Positions 7,177 through 16,669 of a DNA stretch of 64,000 nucleotides are shown one piece after another. This DNA is from an uncultured Armatimonadota bacterium (GTDB taxonomy: Bacteria > Armatimonadota > Armatimonadia > Armatimonadales > Armatimonadaceae): assembly GCA_903910385.1 (NCBI GenBank), contig CAIVZM010000019.1:62001-126000 (forward strand), read 5' to 3'. Both the position numbers and the translations under genes were made by a program. The notes beneath the pieces were generated by a model. The model made no database searches. It saw nothing but the letters and a program-made list of their open reading frames with translations, and was not told the DNA's origin. Each line of letters starts with the position of its first letter. The stretch's first letter is position 1.

Positions 7177-8700
7177 TTACGCAATCAGGTCTGGAATGAA
7201 ACGCGCCGGTTCCACCCCGGTCAATTTCTGGTCAAGCCCCTGATATTTATAGGTGAAACGGTCATGGTCGATTCCCAGCAGACGCAGGATGGTGGCATGG
7301 AAATCATGGATATGCACCGGGTTTTTCACGATATTGTAGGAGAAATCATCGGTTTCCCCGTAGACGGTTCCGGGTTTACTACCGCCGCCCGCCATCCACA
7401 TCGTATAGCAACGCGGGTGGTGATCGCGCCCGTAGTTATCTTTGCTCAGGCCGCCTTGTGAGTAGATCGTGCGTCCAAACTCGCCGCCCCAGATGACGAG
7501 GGTGTCGTCGTACAGGCCACGCGCTTTAAGGTCCTGAATCAGACCCCAGCACGCTTGATCGATATCCTTGCATTGCATGGGAAGCCGACCGGCGACATTG
7601 GAGTGGGTATCCCAGTTATTGAGGTATACCTGGACGAAGCGGACGCCTCGTTCGACCATCCTTCGCGCCATCAGGGTGGTATTGGCGAAGGTTCCGGGCT
7701 TGCGAGCCTCCTCGCCATAGAGCTTGTAAGTGGATTCTGGCTCATTGGTAATGGCGGTGAGTTCCGGGACGCTGGATTGCATACGGAACGCCAGCTCATA
7801 TTGCTGGATTCGGGTATGGGTTTCATCATCCCCGACTGTTTTATACGTCAACTCATTCATTTGCCGGAGGCCATCCAGCATCTGACGGCGAACGTTCGAG
7901 GGGACGCCGGGAGGATTATTGATATACAGGATCGGATCGCCCGCCGCACGGAACGAGCAACCGGCATGTTCGCCGGGCAGATAGCCGCTGGACCAGAGTC
8001 GGGCGGAAATCGCCTGCACCTGTTCGGTGTTCGAGGGTTGCGCGACCAGAACGACAAATGTCGGCAAATTCTGATTCAGGGAACCGAGTCCATAGGAAAC
8101 CCAGGAACCGATACAAGGGCGCCCCGTAATCTGATTTCCGGTCTGCATGTAGGTGATCGCCGGTTCATGGTTGATGGCGTCGGTGTGCATCGAGCGGATG
8201 AAGCACATATCGTCGACCATGCTGGCGGTATGCGGCAACAGTTCGGAGACCCACATGCCCGATTTGCCATGCTGTTTGAAGTTGTATTTCGATGGCGCAA
8301 TGGGGAATCGGGACTGCCCGGAGGTCATCGTGGTCAATCGTTGACCATTACGAACGGATGCCGGTAGATCTTTGTCAAAGAACTCCTGCATTCTGGGCTT
8401 GTAGTCATACAAATCCATCTGCGGAGGACCGCCGACCATATGCAGGTAGATAACGTGCTTCGCCTTTGCGACAAAGTCTGGCAAATGCGCCGCCCCTACC
8501 GGAACAGTGAGTTTGCCGTTGGGCAGAGCTTTCCTTGCGCCGGAAGGAGGCGCTGCGAACGCTCCTCCGCCCAGTGACGCCAGCGCCGCCAGTCCGAGCG
8601 CATTGGCGCCCCGGCTCAGAAATTGACGCCGCGTTTCCATCCGAACCCACTCTTCAAAGAGCGGATGAATGTCTTCTTTTTCCCGGTTATTATCGCTCAT
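7177..8700 (-). CDS. DUF1501 secreted protein, Tat signal
   Basis: 507 residues. RRQFLSRGANALGLAALASL from residue 24 is a twin-arginine signal with a 20-residue N-terminal extension. The body has DUF1501 (sulfatase-like alkaline phosphatase fold) motifs: YLHMVGGPPQMDLYDYKP, HTDAINHEPA, CIGSWVSYGLG, MARRMVERGVRFVQVY, WGGEFGRT, NYGRDHHP and HDFHATIL. Members are almost always encoded next to DUF1553 cytochrome-like proteins, as here. The biochemical activity is unproven. The upstream partner ends 137 nt away, so the two are probably one operon. Confidence 0.9.
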   Translation of the reverse strand: MSDNNREKEDIHPLFEEWVRMETRRQFLSRGANALGLAALASLGGGAFAAPPSGARKALPNGKLTVPVGAAHLPDFVAKAKHVIYLHMVGGPPQMDLYDYKPRMQEFFDKDLPASVRNGQRLTTMTSGQSRFPIAPSKYNFKQHGKSGMWVSELLPHTASMVDDMCFIRSMHTDAINHEPAITYMQTGNQITGRPCIGSWVSYGLGSLNQNLPTFVVLVAQPSNTEQVQAISARLWSSGYLPGEHAGCSFRAAGDPILYINNPPGVPSNVRRQMLDGLRQMNELTYKTVGDDETHTRIQQYELAFRMQSSVPELTAITNEPESTYKLYGEEARKPGTFANTTLMARRMVERGVRFVQVYLNNWDTHSNVAGRLPMQCKDIDQACWGLIQDLKARGLYDDTLVIWGGEFGRTIYSQGGLSKDNYGRDHHPRCYTMWMAGGGSKPGTVYGETDDFSYNIVKNPVHIHDFHATILRLLGIDHDRFTYKYQGLDQKLTGVEPARFIPDLIA

Positions 8701-8733
8701 AGCAACAGTCTTTAGTCCTTAGTTCGCTTCTAA

Positions 8734-8811
8734 ATCTCGCACTCTGCCAGAGCGAGATAGTATTCAAGGGAGAATCAAACGGATAAGGAATGGCGTCATA
8801 TCCGTTCGATT
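8734..8811. other. Two hairpins between DUF1553 and DUF1501 genes
   Basis: The first covers 8734-8758 (atctcgc...gcgagat). The second has arms 8773-8785 and 8799-8811 (aatcaaacggata/tatccgttcgatt, one mismatch). Both lie in the 137-nt spacer of an apparent operon and may protect or partly terminate the message, changing the ratio of the two products. No U run follows either on the minus strand. Confidence 0.45.
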
Positions 8812-8837
8812 TTCCCGATTCTTCACCGCCGAAGGCG

Positions 8838-11800
8838 TTATTTGTTCAGCGCCTCATCGAGGTTCATCATCTGATTTGTCAGCATTGTCCATGCCGCCAG
8901 CTGGGTGGTAGGGACGGTGGCATCGGGCTTGGATTCACCGACCGTGACCAGTAATTTTGCATCCTCCGGGCGGCGAACATAGTAGCCTGCAATATCCGCA
9001 AGGGATGATTCCAGAATCTGCGCTTCTTGCGGTTTCAGCGGGCGGGCGAGAATCTTTTTGGAAAGATAATCGAATCGCGCTTCCATGGTCGGGGCGGCTT
9101 TGACCGCTTTCTGCGCAAGGTTACGCGCCGCTTCGACGAATTGCTCATCATTCATGGTCACGAGAGCCTGAAGCGGCGTGTTGGTTCGTTCCCGACGCAT
9201 GGTGCAGACTTCGCGGGCTGGGGCATTGAAGATGTCCATGCTGGCGGGTGGCGCGGCGCGTTTCCAGAACGTATACATACTGCGCCGATAAAGGCTTTCG
9301 CCTGTGTCGCGCTTGTAGTCGCGCGTATTGCTACCGATCATGGCGACCGCTTCCCAGACGCCATCTGGTTGGTAGGGCTTGACGCTCGGACCGCCGATTT
9401 TGGGACTGAGGGTTCCGCTGGCGGCGAGGGCGTAATCACGCACCATCTCGGCATCCATGCGGAATCGCGGACCTCGTGAAAGCAATCGGTTCGCCGGGTC
9501 TTTACGTCGCTTTTCGGGCGTGACGATGGCAGACTGCCGATAGGTCGCGCTGGTAACCATCATCTTGAAGAAGTTTTTGGTATCCCAACCCTTTTCACGG
9601 TACTCCACCGCCATCCAATCGAGAAGCTCTGGATGGCTTGGCGCTTCGCCCATGATGCCGAAGTCTCCGGCAGTCTTGACGATGCCGACGCCAAACAACT
9701 CCTGCCAGTAGCGATTGACCGTGACACGAGCCGTCAGCGGATGCGTTGGCAACAGGAGCCAGCGGGCGAAACCGAGACGGTTCTTCGGATAATTCGCCGG
9801 GAATGCTGGAAGAGCGGTGGGTGTGATCGGCTTAACGGCATCCCGTCGCTTATCGTATTCGCCCCGGAACAGGACATATGCCATCGCCTCCTCGCCCCGT
9901 TCGTTGGCGATATGAGCGATGGTTCCGCGTTGCTGGATTGCGGCGATTTCGCCTTCCAGCTTCGCGACGGTTGCAGTGAGCATCGGATACTGCAAATCGG
10001 CATTGTTCAGATAGTACGCCATCAAATCGGCGCGTTCCGTGTCTGACAGGGGTTTGTTGGACTGAACCGAGGCAAGAAGAGCGGAAATTCGGGCGGTAGC
10101 CGTTCCCTGCGCCAGTTTTCGAGCATCATCGGCGGTCAGAGCGCGACGGAACAGGCGCACATCCTGAATCGCTGTCCCTTCCATCGCAGATGTCGTATTG
10201 CGCTGGGCAAGCGCGAAAGGAACATTGGTTCTGGTAGACCCTTTGAGGCTTTCCGCCTGTGGATCGGTCGCCTTATCGACCCCATCGATATAGATTTTGA
10301 TGGATTCCTTCTTCATGCCGCCATCATAGGTCATGACGACATGGTGCCATTTTCCGGGGGTCAGCATATCGCGTGTGACGACCTTGAGGGCGTCTTCCGG
10401 CCATTTGTGGATAAAGTGGGTGGCAACCCGGTTTCCTTCGATCCAGAGATCCCATCCCCGGAAATCATTCGCTTCATCCATGCGAGCGAAGATCGCGCCG
10501 CCGCCATTATTGGGGGCGAGTTTTACCCAGACTGCAGCGGAAAAGGGTTCGTTATTTTCCCGGTCGCCGATTTCTGGGAATTTGGCGCTGATACCGGTCT
10601 TCTTCTGGAACGCTTTCGCAGCGGCTATTCCTTCCGTCCAATCGTTATCGGCGCTGAGCGAAGCCTTTACCGTTTGCGCTCCGGTTTTCGTGTTCAATTC
10701 CGCAGTGAGGGCGCGTCCCTGACCTTCGTTGAGGGCGATAAATGCCGTCATGCCTTCTGTAGGAATAGCAGGAGCGAAGGAACTGCGGTCGATGGTCTTC
10801 GACCATTTATCGAAGTCGGGGGCAGCGGCGACTTTTCGCGCCTCCTGCGCCTTTTTCGCCAGCGCTATTTCGCCTTTATCGCCATTGAGGGCCGCAAACC
10901 GGTTGCGATCTTCTGGCATCGGAACCGGGACGACCGGCGGCGTATCCTTGATGTTACCGTCCATCGCTCTTTGCGTTGTATTGTTGAAGAACGCCGCTAA
11001 CTGGTAGAACTCTTTCTGCGAGATAGGGTCGAATTTATGGTCATGGCAGACGGCGCATCCGGTCGTCGCTCCCATAAATACCTGAGACGCCGTTTCCGTC
11101 CTGTCACGGGTATAGAGCACGTTGTACTCTTCATCAATCGCCCCGCCTTCATTGGTGGTGATATTACACCGGGTGAATCCTGTTGCGACCTTCTGATCCA
11201 GAGTAGGGCTAGGTAGCAAGTCGCCTGCCAATTGTTCCACCGTAAACTGGTCGAACGGCATATTTTTGTTGTATGCGTTAATCACCCAGTCCCGGTACGC
11301 CCACATTTCGCGGTAGTTATCGAAATGGATGCCGTTCGAGTCAGCATAACGGGCGCCGTCCAGCCAGTAGCGACTACGATGCTCGCCCCAACGGGGGGAC
11401 GCCATCATTTTATCGACATACTTTTCGTAGTAGTCCGGCGATTTGTCCGCGACGAATTTCTCCACATCCGCCGGGTCGGGCGGCAATCCTGTCAAATCGA
11501 GACTGAGACGCCGCGCCAGAGTACGGCGGTCGGCTTCCGGCGCAGGGGTAAGCCCATTGGCTTCCAGTTTCGACAGGGTGAATCGGTCAATCGGGTTACG
11601 TACCCAGGCGGCATTCTTAACGGCGGGCAGGGCGGAGCGTTTCGGGGCGATATATGACCAGTGACTTTCGTATTTCGCTCCCTGTTCGATCCAGCGAAGC
11701 ACCGTCTTCTTCTGCGCATCGGTCAACGCTTTGTGACCGCTGGAGGGCGGCATTCGTAAAGCGTCGTTATCGGGCTTGAGAATACGGGCGACCAGTTCGC

Positions 11801-12095
11801 TGGATATGGGATCGCCGGGAACGATGGTGCGTTTGCCACTCTCCCGAAGGGCGATGGCATCGCCATACTTATCGATTCGCAGTCCCGCTTTTCGTGATGC
11901 GGAATCCGGACCATGACAGGGAAAGCAATTTTCCGCCAGAATCGGACGTATGTCACGATTGTATGTGGGGGTCAGTGGGACAGGCTCTTCCTTTTTTGCA
12001 GGCGGCGCCGCCTGAGACACTACGGCGAGAGCGAGCAGGGAAAGCCCTACTGACCAGCCAAAACCAACAAACTTCTTTGAATGAGTGCGTAACAT
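8838..12095 (-). CDS. PSCyt1/DUF1549-LamG-DUF1553 secreted c-type cytochrome-like protein
   Basis: About 1,085 residues. A signal peptide ends near VSQA-APP. Next come a haem-binding motif CFPCH in ILAENCFPCHGPD (PSCyt1), a DUF1549 region (PVDRF-like PIDRFTLSKLEANGL, GLPPDPADVEKFV), a second haem-like motif CAVCHDHKFDP, a LamG/concanavalin-like insert (WHHVVMTYDG, IYIDGV) and a C-terminal DUF1553 (HPLTARVTVNRYWQELFG, HPELLDWMAVEY, RTNTPLQALVTMND). A longer reading from 12260 is open, but ATG 12095 has the signal peptide immediately after it and a TATAAC box 6 nt before it. It likely works outside the cytoplasm with the DUF1501 partner. Confidence 0.9.
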   Translation of the reverse strand: MLRTHSKKFVGFGWSVGLSLLALAVVSQAAPPAKKEEPVPLTPTYNRDIRPILAENCFPCHGPDSASRKAGLRIDKYGDAIALRESGKRTIVPGDPISSELVARILKPDNDALRMPPSSGHKALTDAQKKTVLRWIEQGAKYESHWSYIAPKRSALPAVKNAAWVRNPIDRFTLSKLEANGLTPAPEADRRTLARRLSLDLTGLPPDPADVEKFVADKSPDYYEKYVDKMMASPRWGEHRSRYWLDGARYADSNGIHFDNYREMWAYRDWVINAYNKNMPFDQFTVEQLAGDLLPSPTLDQKVATGFTRCNITTNEGGAIDEEYNVLYTRDRTETASQVFMGATTGCAVCHDHKFDPISQKEFYQLAAFFNNTTQRAMDGNIKDTPPVVPVPMPEDRNRFAALNGDKGEIALAKKAQEARKVAAAPDFDKWSKTIDRSSFAPAIPTEGMTAFIALNEGQGRALTAELNTKTGAQTVKASLSADNDWTEGIAAAKAFQKKTGISAKFPEIGDRENNEPFSAAVWVKLAPNNGGGAIFARMDEANDFRGWDLWIEGNRVATHFIHKWPEDALKVVTRDMLTPGKWHHVVMTYDGGMKKESIKIYIDGVDKATDPQAESLKGSTRTNVPFALAQRNTTSAMEGTAIQDVRLFRRALTADDARKLAQGTATARISALLASVQSNKPLSDTERADLMAYYLNNADLQYPMLTATVAKLEGEIAAIQQRGTIAHIANERGEEAMAYVLFRGEYDKRRDAVKPITPTALPAFPANYPKNRLGFARWLLLPTHPLTARVTVNRYWQELFGVGIVKTAGDFGIMGEAPSHPELLDWMAVEYREKGWDTKNFFKMMVTSATYRQSAIVTPEKRRKDPANRLLSRGPRFRMDAEMVRDYALAASGTLSPKIGGPSVKPYQPDGVWEAVAMIGSNTRDYKRDTGESLYRRSMYTFWKRAAPPASMDIFNAPAREVCTMRRERTNTPLQALVTMNDEQFVEAARNLAQKAVKAAPTMEARFDYLSKKILARPLKPQEAQILESSLADIAGYYVRRPEDAKLLVTVGESKPDATVPTTQLAAWTMLTNQMMNLDEALNK

Positions 12096-12101
12096 GATTA
12101 A

Positions 12102-12107
12102 GTTATA
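12102..12107 (-). promoter_or_regulatory. -10 box placed for a leaderless DUF1553 mRNA
   Basis: TATAAC on the minus strand, 6 nt (TTAATC), then ATG at 12095. There is no Shine-Dalgarno sequence. Confidence 0.55.
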
Positions 12108-12236
12108 ATACATCAGTTTTTCAAGGATATACCTCCGAGTTTGGTGAATTTTGTCCGAATTCGACAAAATGTCGTCTCTTTTTTTACAGTAGCCCACAAA
12201 ACGATTCAAGGCGCCAGAAAAGGGGTAAAATACGAT

Positions 12237-13925
12237 ATGCTCCGAATTTCCCCATCGCATTGTTGCGTTTTTTCGTTTTTACTTGCTATTATACTTGGTG
12301 GCGTTCCCGTATTCGCTCAAAAACCTACTTCCAGTAAGGGGAATGTTTCCGCAACTTTCCCTTCTCAACGGATGTCCCGAAGATGGCTTTTTATCTGGAC
12401 GAACGTGGGCGATCCTGCGGAGGTCGATAAAGTCATCGAGCGTCTGCCACGCGCCCGTGCGACGGGTTATAACGCTATAGTCCTGTCCCCAAATATTGCG
12501 CCGTCCAAAGTCGCCGCCCTGCGTGATGCTACGCAAAAGAACGGTATGGGAATTGTCGCTACCGTTATGGGTGGTTCGAATGACCGGAATTATATGGAAG
12601 GCGTCCCGGTGCGCGACGCTCCCTTCGTAGCGAAAAACGGTATCGCCACCTATCAGAAAGAGAACGCTCTCCGCATCAATAATGCGGACTTTGAAGAATC
12701 TGAGGGCAATCACTTCAAGGGATGGGGCTTTCAGGACGATGAAGGCGTCACGACCTTTGCTGATCGGGAGGTTTTCCATGGCGGAAAAACCTCGCTTCGC
12801 ATGGAAAATATCGGTAAGAACCCGGTGCGTCATTGTCGCATTTCTCAACCCATTGTTTTAACGCCGTTCCGGCAGTACCATGCCTCTGTCTGGATCAAAA
12901 GCGAAAAACTGACACCTTCAGACCCGGAAGTGAAAATCCTCACGGCGGATGCCGCACGTTCGATCAGCTTTCAAACCTTTACCGTGGAAGCGACCAGCGA
13001 TTGGAAGCGTTACGATATTGTTTTCAACAGCCTGAACAATACAAAGGCGAACTTGTATTTGGGTTCCTGGTATGGGAAAGACGGTAAAATCTGGTGGGAC
13101 GATCTCAAAATTGAGGAAATCGGTCTGGTGAATGTCCTCCGTCGTCCGGGTTGTCCGGTCCGGGTGCAAAACGATAGCGGAGCCGTTTTCGAGGAAGGTC
13201 GAGATTACGCCCCGATCTCCGACCCGCAGTTACATCCCTGGATCGCCTACCACGAAGAACCGATCATTCGTTTAACTTCGAATACGCGCATCAAGGACGG
13301 CGAACGTTTGCGTGTCAGCTACTACCACCCGATTATTGTGTATACCGACCGCATCACCAGTTGTTTGAGCGAACCGAAAATCTTCGATGATTGGCGGATG
13401 GAGGTCAAGAGGGCAAATGAAACGTTGCATCCCGCCGCCTTTCTGATGTCGCACGATGAACTCCGGGTGATGAACTGGTGTGAGGCGTGTCAGAGTAAGA
13501 AGATGACCCCCGGCGAACTTCTCGCCTGGAACGTGCGCAAGGCGGCGCAGATTATTCGGGATATTCGCCCGGATGCCGGAATCTGGGTCTGGAACGATAT
13601 GTTCGACCCGCAACACAATGCCGTCGACAACTTTTACGGCGTCAATGGCTCGCTTACCGGGTCGTGGAAGGGCTTGGATAAGGACGTTGGCATTGTCAAC
13701 TGGCACGGGGGACTTCTGGGGAAAAACTGCCGTTTCTTCGCGGATATGGGCCTAAAACAAATCCTTTCCGGTTACTATGACAGCGACGAAGACGGCTCAA
13801 GCATTACGCAATGGCTGGCGAATACCAGAGATATTCCCGGTATTGTCGGCGCGATGTACACGACCTGGGAAAGCAAGTATGACGCGATGGAACCCTGGGC
13901 GGCGAAAGCCTGGGGCAAGAAGTAA
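12237..13925 (+). CDS. Secreted glycosidase-like protein with carbohydrate-binding domain
   Basis: About 562 residues from ATG 12237. The signal peptide (hydrophobic FSFLLAIILGGV, cleavage near VFA-Q) is clear. A barrel-like N-terminal part (RWLFIWTNVGDPAEVDKVI) is interrupted by a CBM4/9-like segment: NADFEESEGNHFKGWGF, then GGKTSLRMENIG and WWDDLKIEE. The barrel resumes with MSHDELRVMNWC and DAGIWVWNDMFDPQHN. The layout suggests a polysaccharide-active enzyme, but I cannot name a family. A TAAAAT box ends 5 nt before the ATG; GGGG further up is a poor ribosome site. Divergent from the DUF1553 gene. Confidence 0.7.
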   Translation: MLRISPSHCCVFSFLLAIILGGVPVFAQKPTSSKGNVSATFPSQRMSRRWLFIWTNVGDPAEVDKVIERLPRARATGYNAIVLSPNIAPSKVAALRDATQKNGMGIVATVMGGSNDRNYMEGVPVRDAPFVAKNGIATYQKENALRINNADFEESEGNHFKGWGFQDDEGVTTFADREVFHGGKTSLRMENIGKNPVRHCRISQPIVLTPFRQYHASVWIKSEKLTPSDPEVKILTADAARSISFQTFTVEATSDWKRYDIVFNSLNNTKANLYLGSWYGKDGKIWWDDLKIEEIGLVNVLRRPGCPVRVQNDSGAVFEEGRDYAPISDPQLHPWIAYHEEPIIRLTSNTRIKDGERLRVSYYHPIIVYTDRITSCLSEPKIFDDWRMEVKRANETLHPAAFLMSHDELRVMNWCEACQSKKMTPGELLAWNVRKAAQIIRDIRPDAGIWVWNDMFDPQHNAVDNFYGVNGSLTGSWKGLDKDVGIVNWHGGLLGKNCRFFADMGLKQILSGYYDSDEDGSSITQWLANTRDIPGIVGAMYTTWESKYDAMEPWAAKAWGKK

Positions 13926-13994
13926 GGGGACGTCCCTTCGTCGTTGTAACGAATCTGTGTCCGTAAACGTCTAAACCGTTGAGGAAAGGTTCTC

Positions 13995-15422
13995 ATGCAA
14001 ACAGCGGCGGAGTGGCGACGACTGGCGGATTCACTGGTGGCGCAGGAACGCTACCGGGAAGCGGCGGCGGCGTATCGTAAAGAAGCGGCGATCTATCGTA
14101 AACTCGGCGATCCGAATGCGGCGATCATCGAGGAAGCGAAAGCCGACCGCTGGAGTAGCGAGATCAAACTTTTTGCTCGCCTGCCCGGCGCTCGCCCCCC
14201 GGCATTCGGCGCTCTGGAGAAGCACGAACCGGCTTATGGTTGCTACCTCGGCGCGTTTATCGACCGTGATGAACGTCTGGGCAGGGGGGTGATGTTCAAT
14301 GATCAGACCCACCGTAGCCCCGACGCTTTCGGTCAGATGGTTGGTAAAAAGCACGCTTCCGCGTTCTGTTATCTGAACTGGGGGCGTCCCTTTCCCGCGC
14401 AATGGTGCGAGTTTTTGCGGCGGCAAAATGTCGCGCCGCATATTGCTTGGGAACCCAATCAGGGACTTGGTCAGGTGCGTGAGGACGATTACCTGATCAA
14501 CTTCGCCCGGCAGGCAGGTCGGGCGAACGTTCCTATCTTCCTACGCTACGCTTCCGAAATGAACGGCGACTGGACCGCCTATGGCGACAATCCCGCTGAG
14601 TATATCGACCGCTGGAAAATGGTCTACCGGGTCATGACGCGATATGCCCCCAATGTGGCGATGCTCTGGTGCGTCGCCTGCATTCCGGAGCGGCGGATTC
14701 CCCTGTTTTATCCCGGTGATTCTTATGTAGACTGGGTAGGAATAAACTTTTACTCGGTGCCGTTCTACGATAACGATGTGACCCGTCCTGGTCTTGGAGA
14801 TAATCCTGCCGACAAGCTCAAATTCGTTTACCGGGAGTATGCCGCCCGAAAGCCCATCGCTATCTGTGAGTATGGGGCGTCGCGCCTGATACGGGTGGAC
14901 ATGAAAGACCGTGCCGTCTGGGCGGGAAACCAAATCAACCAGTTGTATGCATCTCTGCCGCGACTGTATCCGCGAGTGAAGCTGGTCGATATCTTCGATA
15001 ACGACAATATGAAATATGCGATGGCGGGTCGGCAGTTGAATAACTACTCTGTCACCGATACGGATACCGTCCGACAGGAATATTCCCGCGCCATCGCTCC
15101 GGACTACTTCCTGTCCGAAGTGGGTAGCGCCGCTCGCCCGACGCCGGTCATCCCTCTGCCGGAAACCAGCGGCGCGACCAGCGCAAAGACGCTCAATGTA
15201 TCGCGTGGTCTGATACGGATTTCCTCCTGGGCGCGTTGTTACTCGCAGGACTTTTCCGTCGTCTATGCCCTGAACGGTAAGCGTTTCGCGCCACTCTACG
15301 ATCATGGCGCTCGTGAAATCGAGTTGGGACTGCCAGCGGGAAACCATCAACTTGCCGCAGCGGTTCTGGATAACAAGGGACGGGTCGCCGCCCGGACGGA
15401 AGCCCGGATTATCGCCGGGTAG
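13995..15422 (+). CDS. GH26-type glycoside hydrolase without signal peptide
   Basis: 475 residues. RYASEMNGDW (acid/base Glu188) and AICEYGA (nucleophile Glu292), with WVGINFYS between, fit the GH26 mannanase/endoglycanase pattern. Residues 1-60 form an Ala/Glu/Arg-rich helical hairpin resembling one TPR unit (LADSLVAQERYREAAAAYRK). A small beta domain ends the protein. No signal peptide is seen, unusual for GH26, so it may act inside the cell or leave by another route. AGGAAAGG lies 6-13 nt before the ATG. It follows the 12237 gene by 69 nt and may share its transcript. Confidence 0.8.
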   Translation: MQTAAEWRRLADSLVAQERYREAAAAYRKEAAIYRKLGDPNAAIIEEAKADRWSSEIKLFARLPGARPPAFGALEKHEPAYGCYLGAFIDRDERLGRGVMFNDQTHRSPDAFGQMVGKKHASAFCYLNWGRPFPAQWCEFLRRQNVAPHIAWEPNQGLGQVREDDYLINFARQAGRANVPIFLRYASEMNGDWTAYGDNPAEYIDRWKMVYRVMTRYAPNVAMLWCVACIPERRIPLFYPGDSYVDWVGINFYSVPFYDNDVTRPGLGDNPADKLKFVYREYAARKPIAICEYGASRLIRVDMKDRAVWAGNQINQLYASLPRLYPRVKLVDIFDNDNMKYAMAGRQLNNYSVTDTDTVRQEYSRAIAPDYFLSEVGSAARPTPVIPLPETSGATSAKTLNVSRGLIRISSWARCYSQDFSVVYALNGKRFAPLYDHGAREIELGLPAGNHQLAAAVLDNKGRVAARTEARIIAG

Positions 15423-15445
15423 GGCGAGCGACCCGCAAGGGAAAT

Positions 15446-16252
15446 TTACCCGGACTTGCGCCAGATGAGCGGGTTGGTGACATCGTTATCGAGAACATCG
15501 CCGATGGTCAGGGAGGCGAAATAGTCGTCGGGCAGAATATTTTTGACTCCGTTGAACGTCGCGCCGTCAGGCATATAGGCGCAGGTCATGGCGCGACGGG
15601 GTTTATTGGTCATATTCGCTCCGGCTCCGTGCGCGGTCAACCCGTTATGGAAAACTGCGGAACCAGCGGGGCAGGGGCAAGCCACCGGTTCGATGCTTCT
15701 CCATTCGGGATACACCTTGAATAAATCCGCCATTTTCTCGCCGATACCCACGTTCTCGTACCGCGCTGTTTTATGCGTGCCCGGCAGGTAGTAAAGGCAA
15801 CCATTGCTGAGGGTGGCATCGTCCAGGGCGACCCAGATAGAGAGCGAATCTTTTGAAGAAAACGACCAGTAAGGGTCATCCAGATGCCATGCCGTCGGAT
15901 TGCCGAAGGGGGGCTTGAACAGCGCCTGATCGTGCCAGATACGGATGCCGTCCGTTCCGGCAAGGGTCGCTGCAACCTCACCGAGACGCGGATCGAGCAT
16001 GAGTTCGCGCATGCCGGGATGGGAGTCCGCCAGCTTCAGGCACTGCGTGAATACCTGAGCGTAATAGGCGTCCGGGTCTCCCTGATTGTTCAGGAGATGG
16101 AAGCCTGCGCCCTGCGCTAATCGCTCATCCACCGCTTCCTGAGTCCATCGCTGCCATTTGTCAAGTTCGCTGGCATCCAGAAAGTTTTCGAGAACGATAA
16201 AGCCGTTCTCGCGGTAAAACGCTACCTGTTCGTCGGTGATTTGATTTTTCAT
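15446..16252 (-). CDS. Phytanoyl-CoA dioxygenase (PhyH) family protein
   Basis: 268 residues of the Fe(II)/2-oxoglutarate PhyH family. AWHLDDPYW supplies His123 and Asp125, distal His208 is in TAHGAGAN, and the Arg that holds 2-oxoglutarate is in KPRRAM. Other family marks are YLPGTHK and GSAVFHNGL. The substrate is unknown; such genes abound beside sugar and natural-product genes in this type of genome. GGAG stands 9 nt before the ATG. Converges with the GH26 gene. Confidence 0.85.
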   Translation of the reverse strand: MKNQITDEQVAFYRENGFIVLENFLDASELDKWQRWTQEAVDERLAQGAGFHLLNNQGDPDAYYAQVFTQCLKLADSHPGMRELMLDPRLGEVAATLAGTDGIRIWHDQALFKPPFGNPTAWHLDDPYWSFSSKDSLSIWVALDDATLSNGCLYYLPGTHKTARYENVGIGEKMADLFKVYPEWRSIEPVACPCPAGSAVFHNGLTAHGAGANMTNKPRRAMTCAYMPDGATFNGVKNILPDDYFASLTIGDVLDNDVTNPLIWRKSG

Positions 16253-16590
16253 CGTTGTATTCTCCGGGCTTGCGAACGGCGTTCATCGCCGGGTTTCGTC
16301 TACAGGGAGTTCGACGCGGGACTCCGGTTTTCCCTCCTCTTGTAAACTTGCCTTAAACGTGAAAATACCGGGATAAGGCGAAACGTCGCCATTATCCCGG
16401 TATTCTGTTTCCTCCCGCGCTATCCCGTAGCGATTCAGAAGGTCGGTTCAAAAGGACGGGGTTGCGTCGGGTTCTCCGGCGTTGTGAGAACCTGCGTTTT
16501 GTATTTCCGGTTCGGTTTGCGAGAGTGACGCCATTTGTGTTGCGCTCTCGCCTTTACTGTAGCGTGGACCGTCAGAAACGTTACACTACC
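16253..16590. other. Intergenic region with strong inverted repeats
   Basis: No credible ORF. It holds an 18-bp inverted repeat (16364-16404) and a weaker one at 16519-16551 (gcgagag/ctctcgc). It must also contain the minus-strand promoter of the dioxygenase gene, which I could not place with confidence. Confidence 0.45.
16364..16404. repeat. 18-bp inverted repeat with 4-nt loop
   Basis: Arms aataccgggataa+ggcga (16364-16381) and tcgcc+ttatcccggtatt (16386-16404) pair fully apart from a single bulged A at 16391; the loop is aacg. It is palindromic, so it folds from either strand. A partial U tract (tatttt) follows on the minus strand. It could be a terminator, a small-RNA body or a repeat-family element. 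Confidence 0.6.
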
Positions 16591-16625
16591 AAAAAAAGAC
16601 CGTGGACAACTTGTCCACGGTCTTT
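16591..16625 (-). terminator. recA terminator
   Basis: Perfect 15-bp arms (16595-16609 and 16611-16625, aaagaccgtggacaa and its complement) followed on the minus strand by seven U. It lies 45 nt past the recA stop. Confidence 0.9.
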
Positions 16626-16669
16626 GTGTTTTCTTGATTTAAAGCGGCGTTTGTCGCTCGCTTTTTGAA

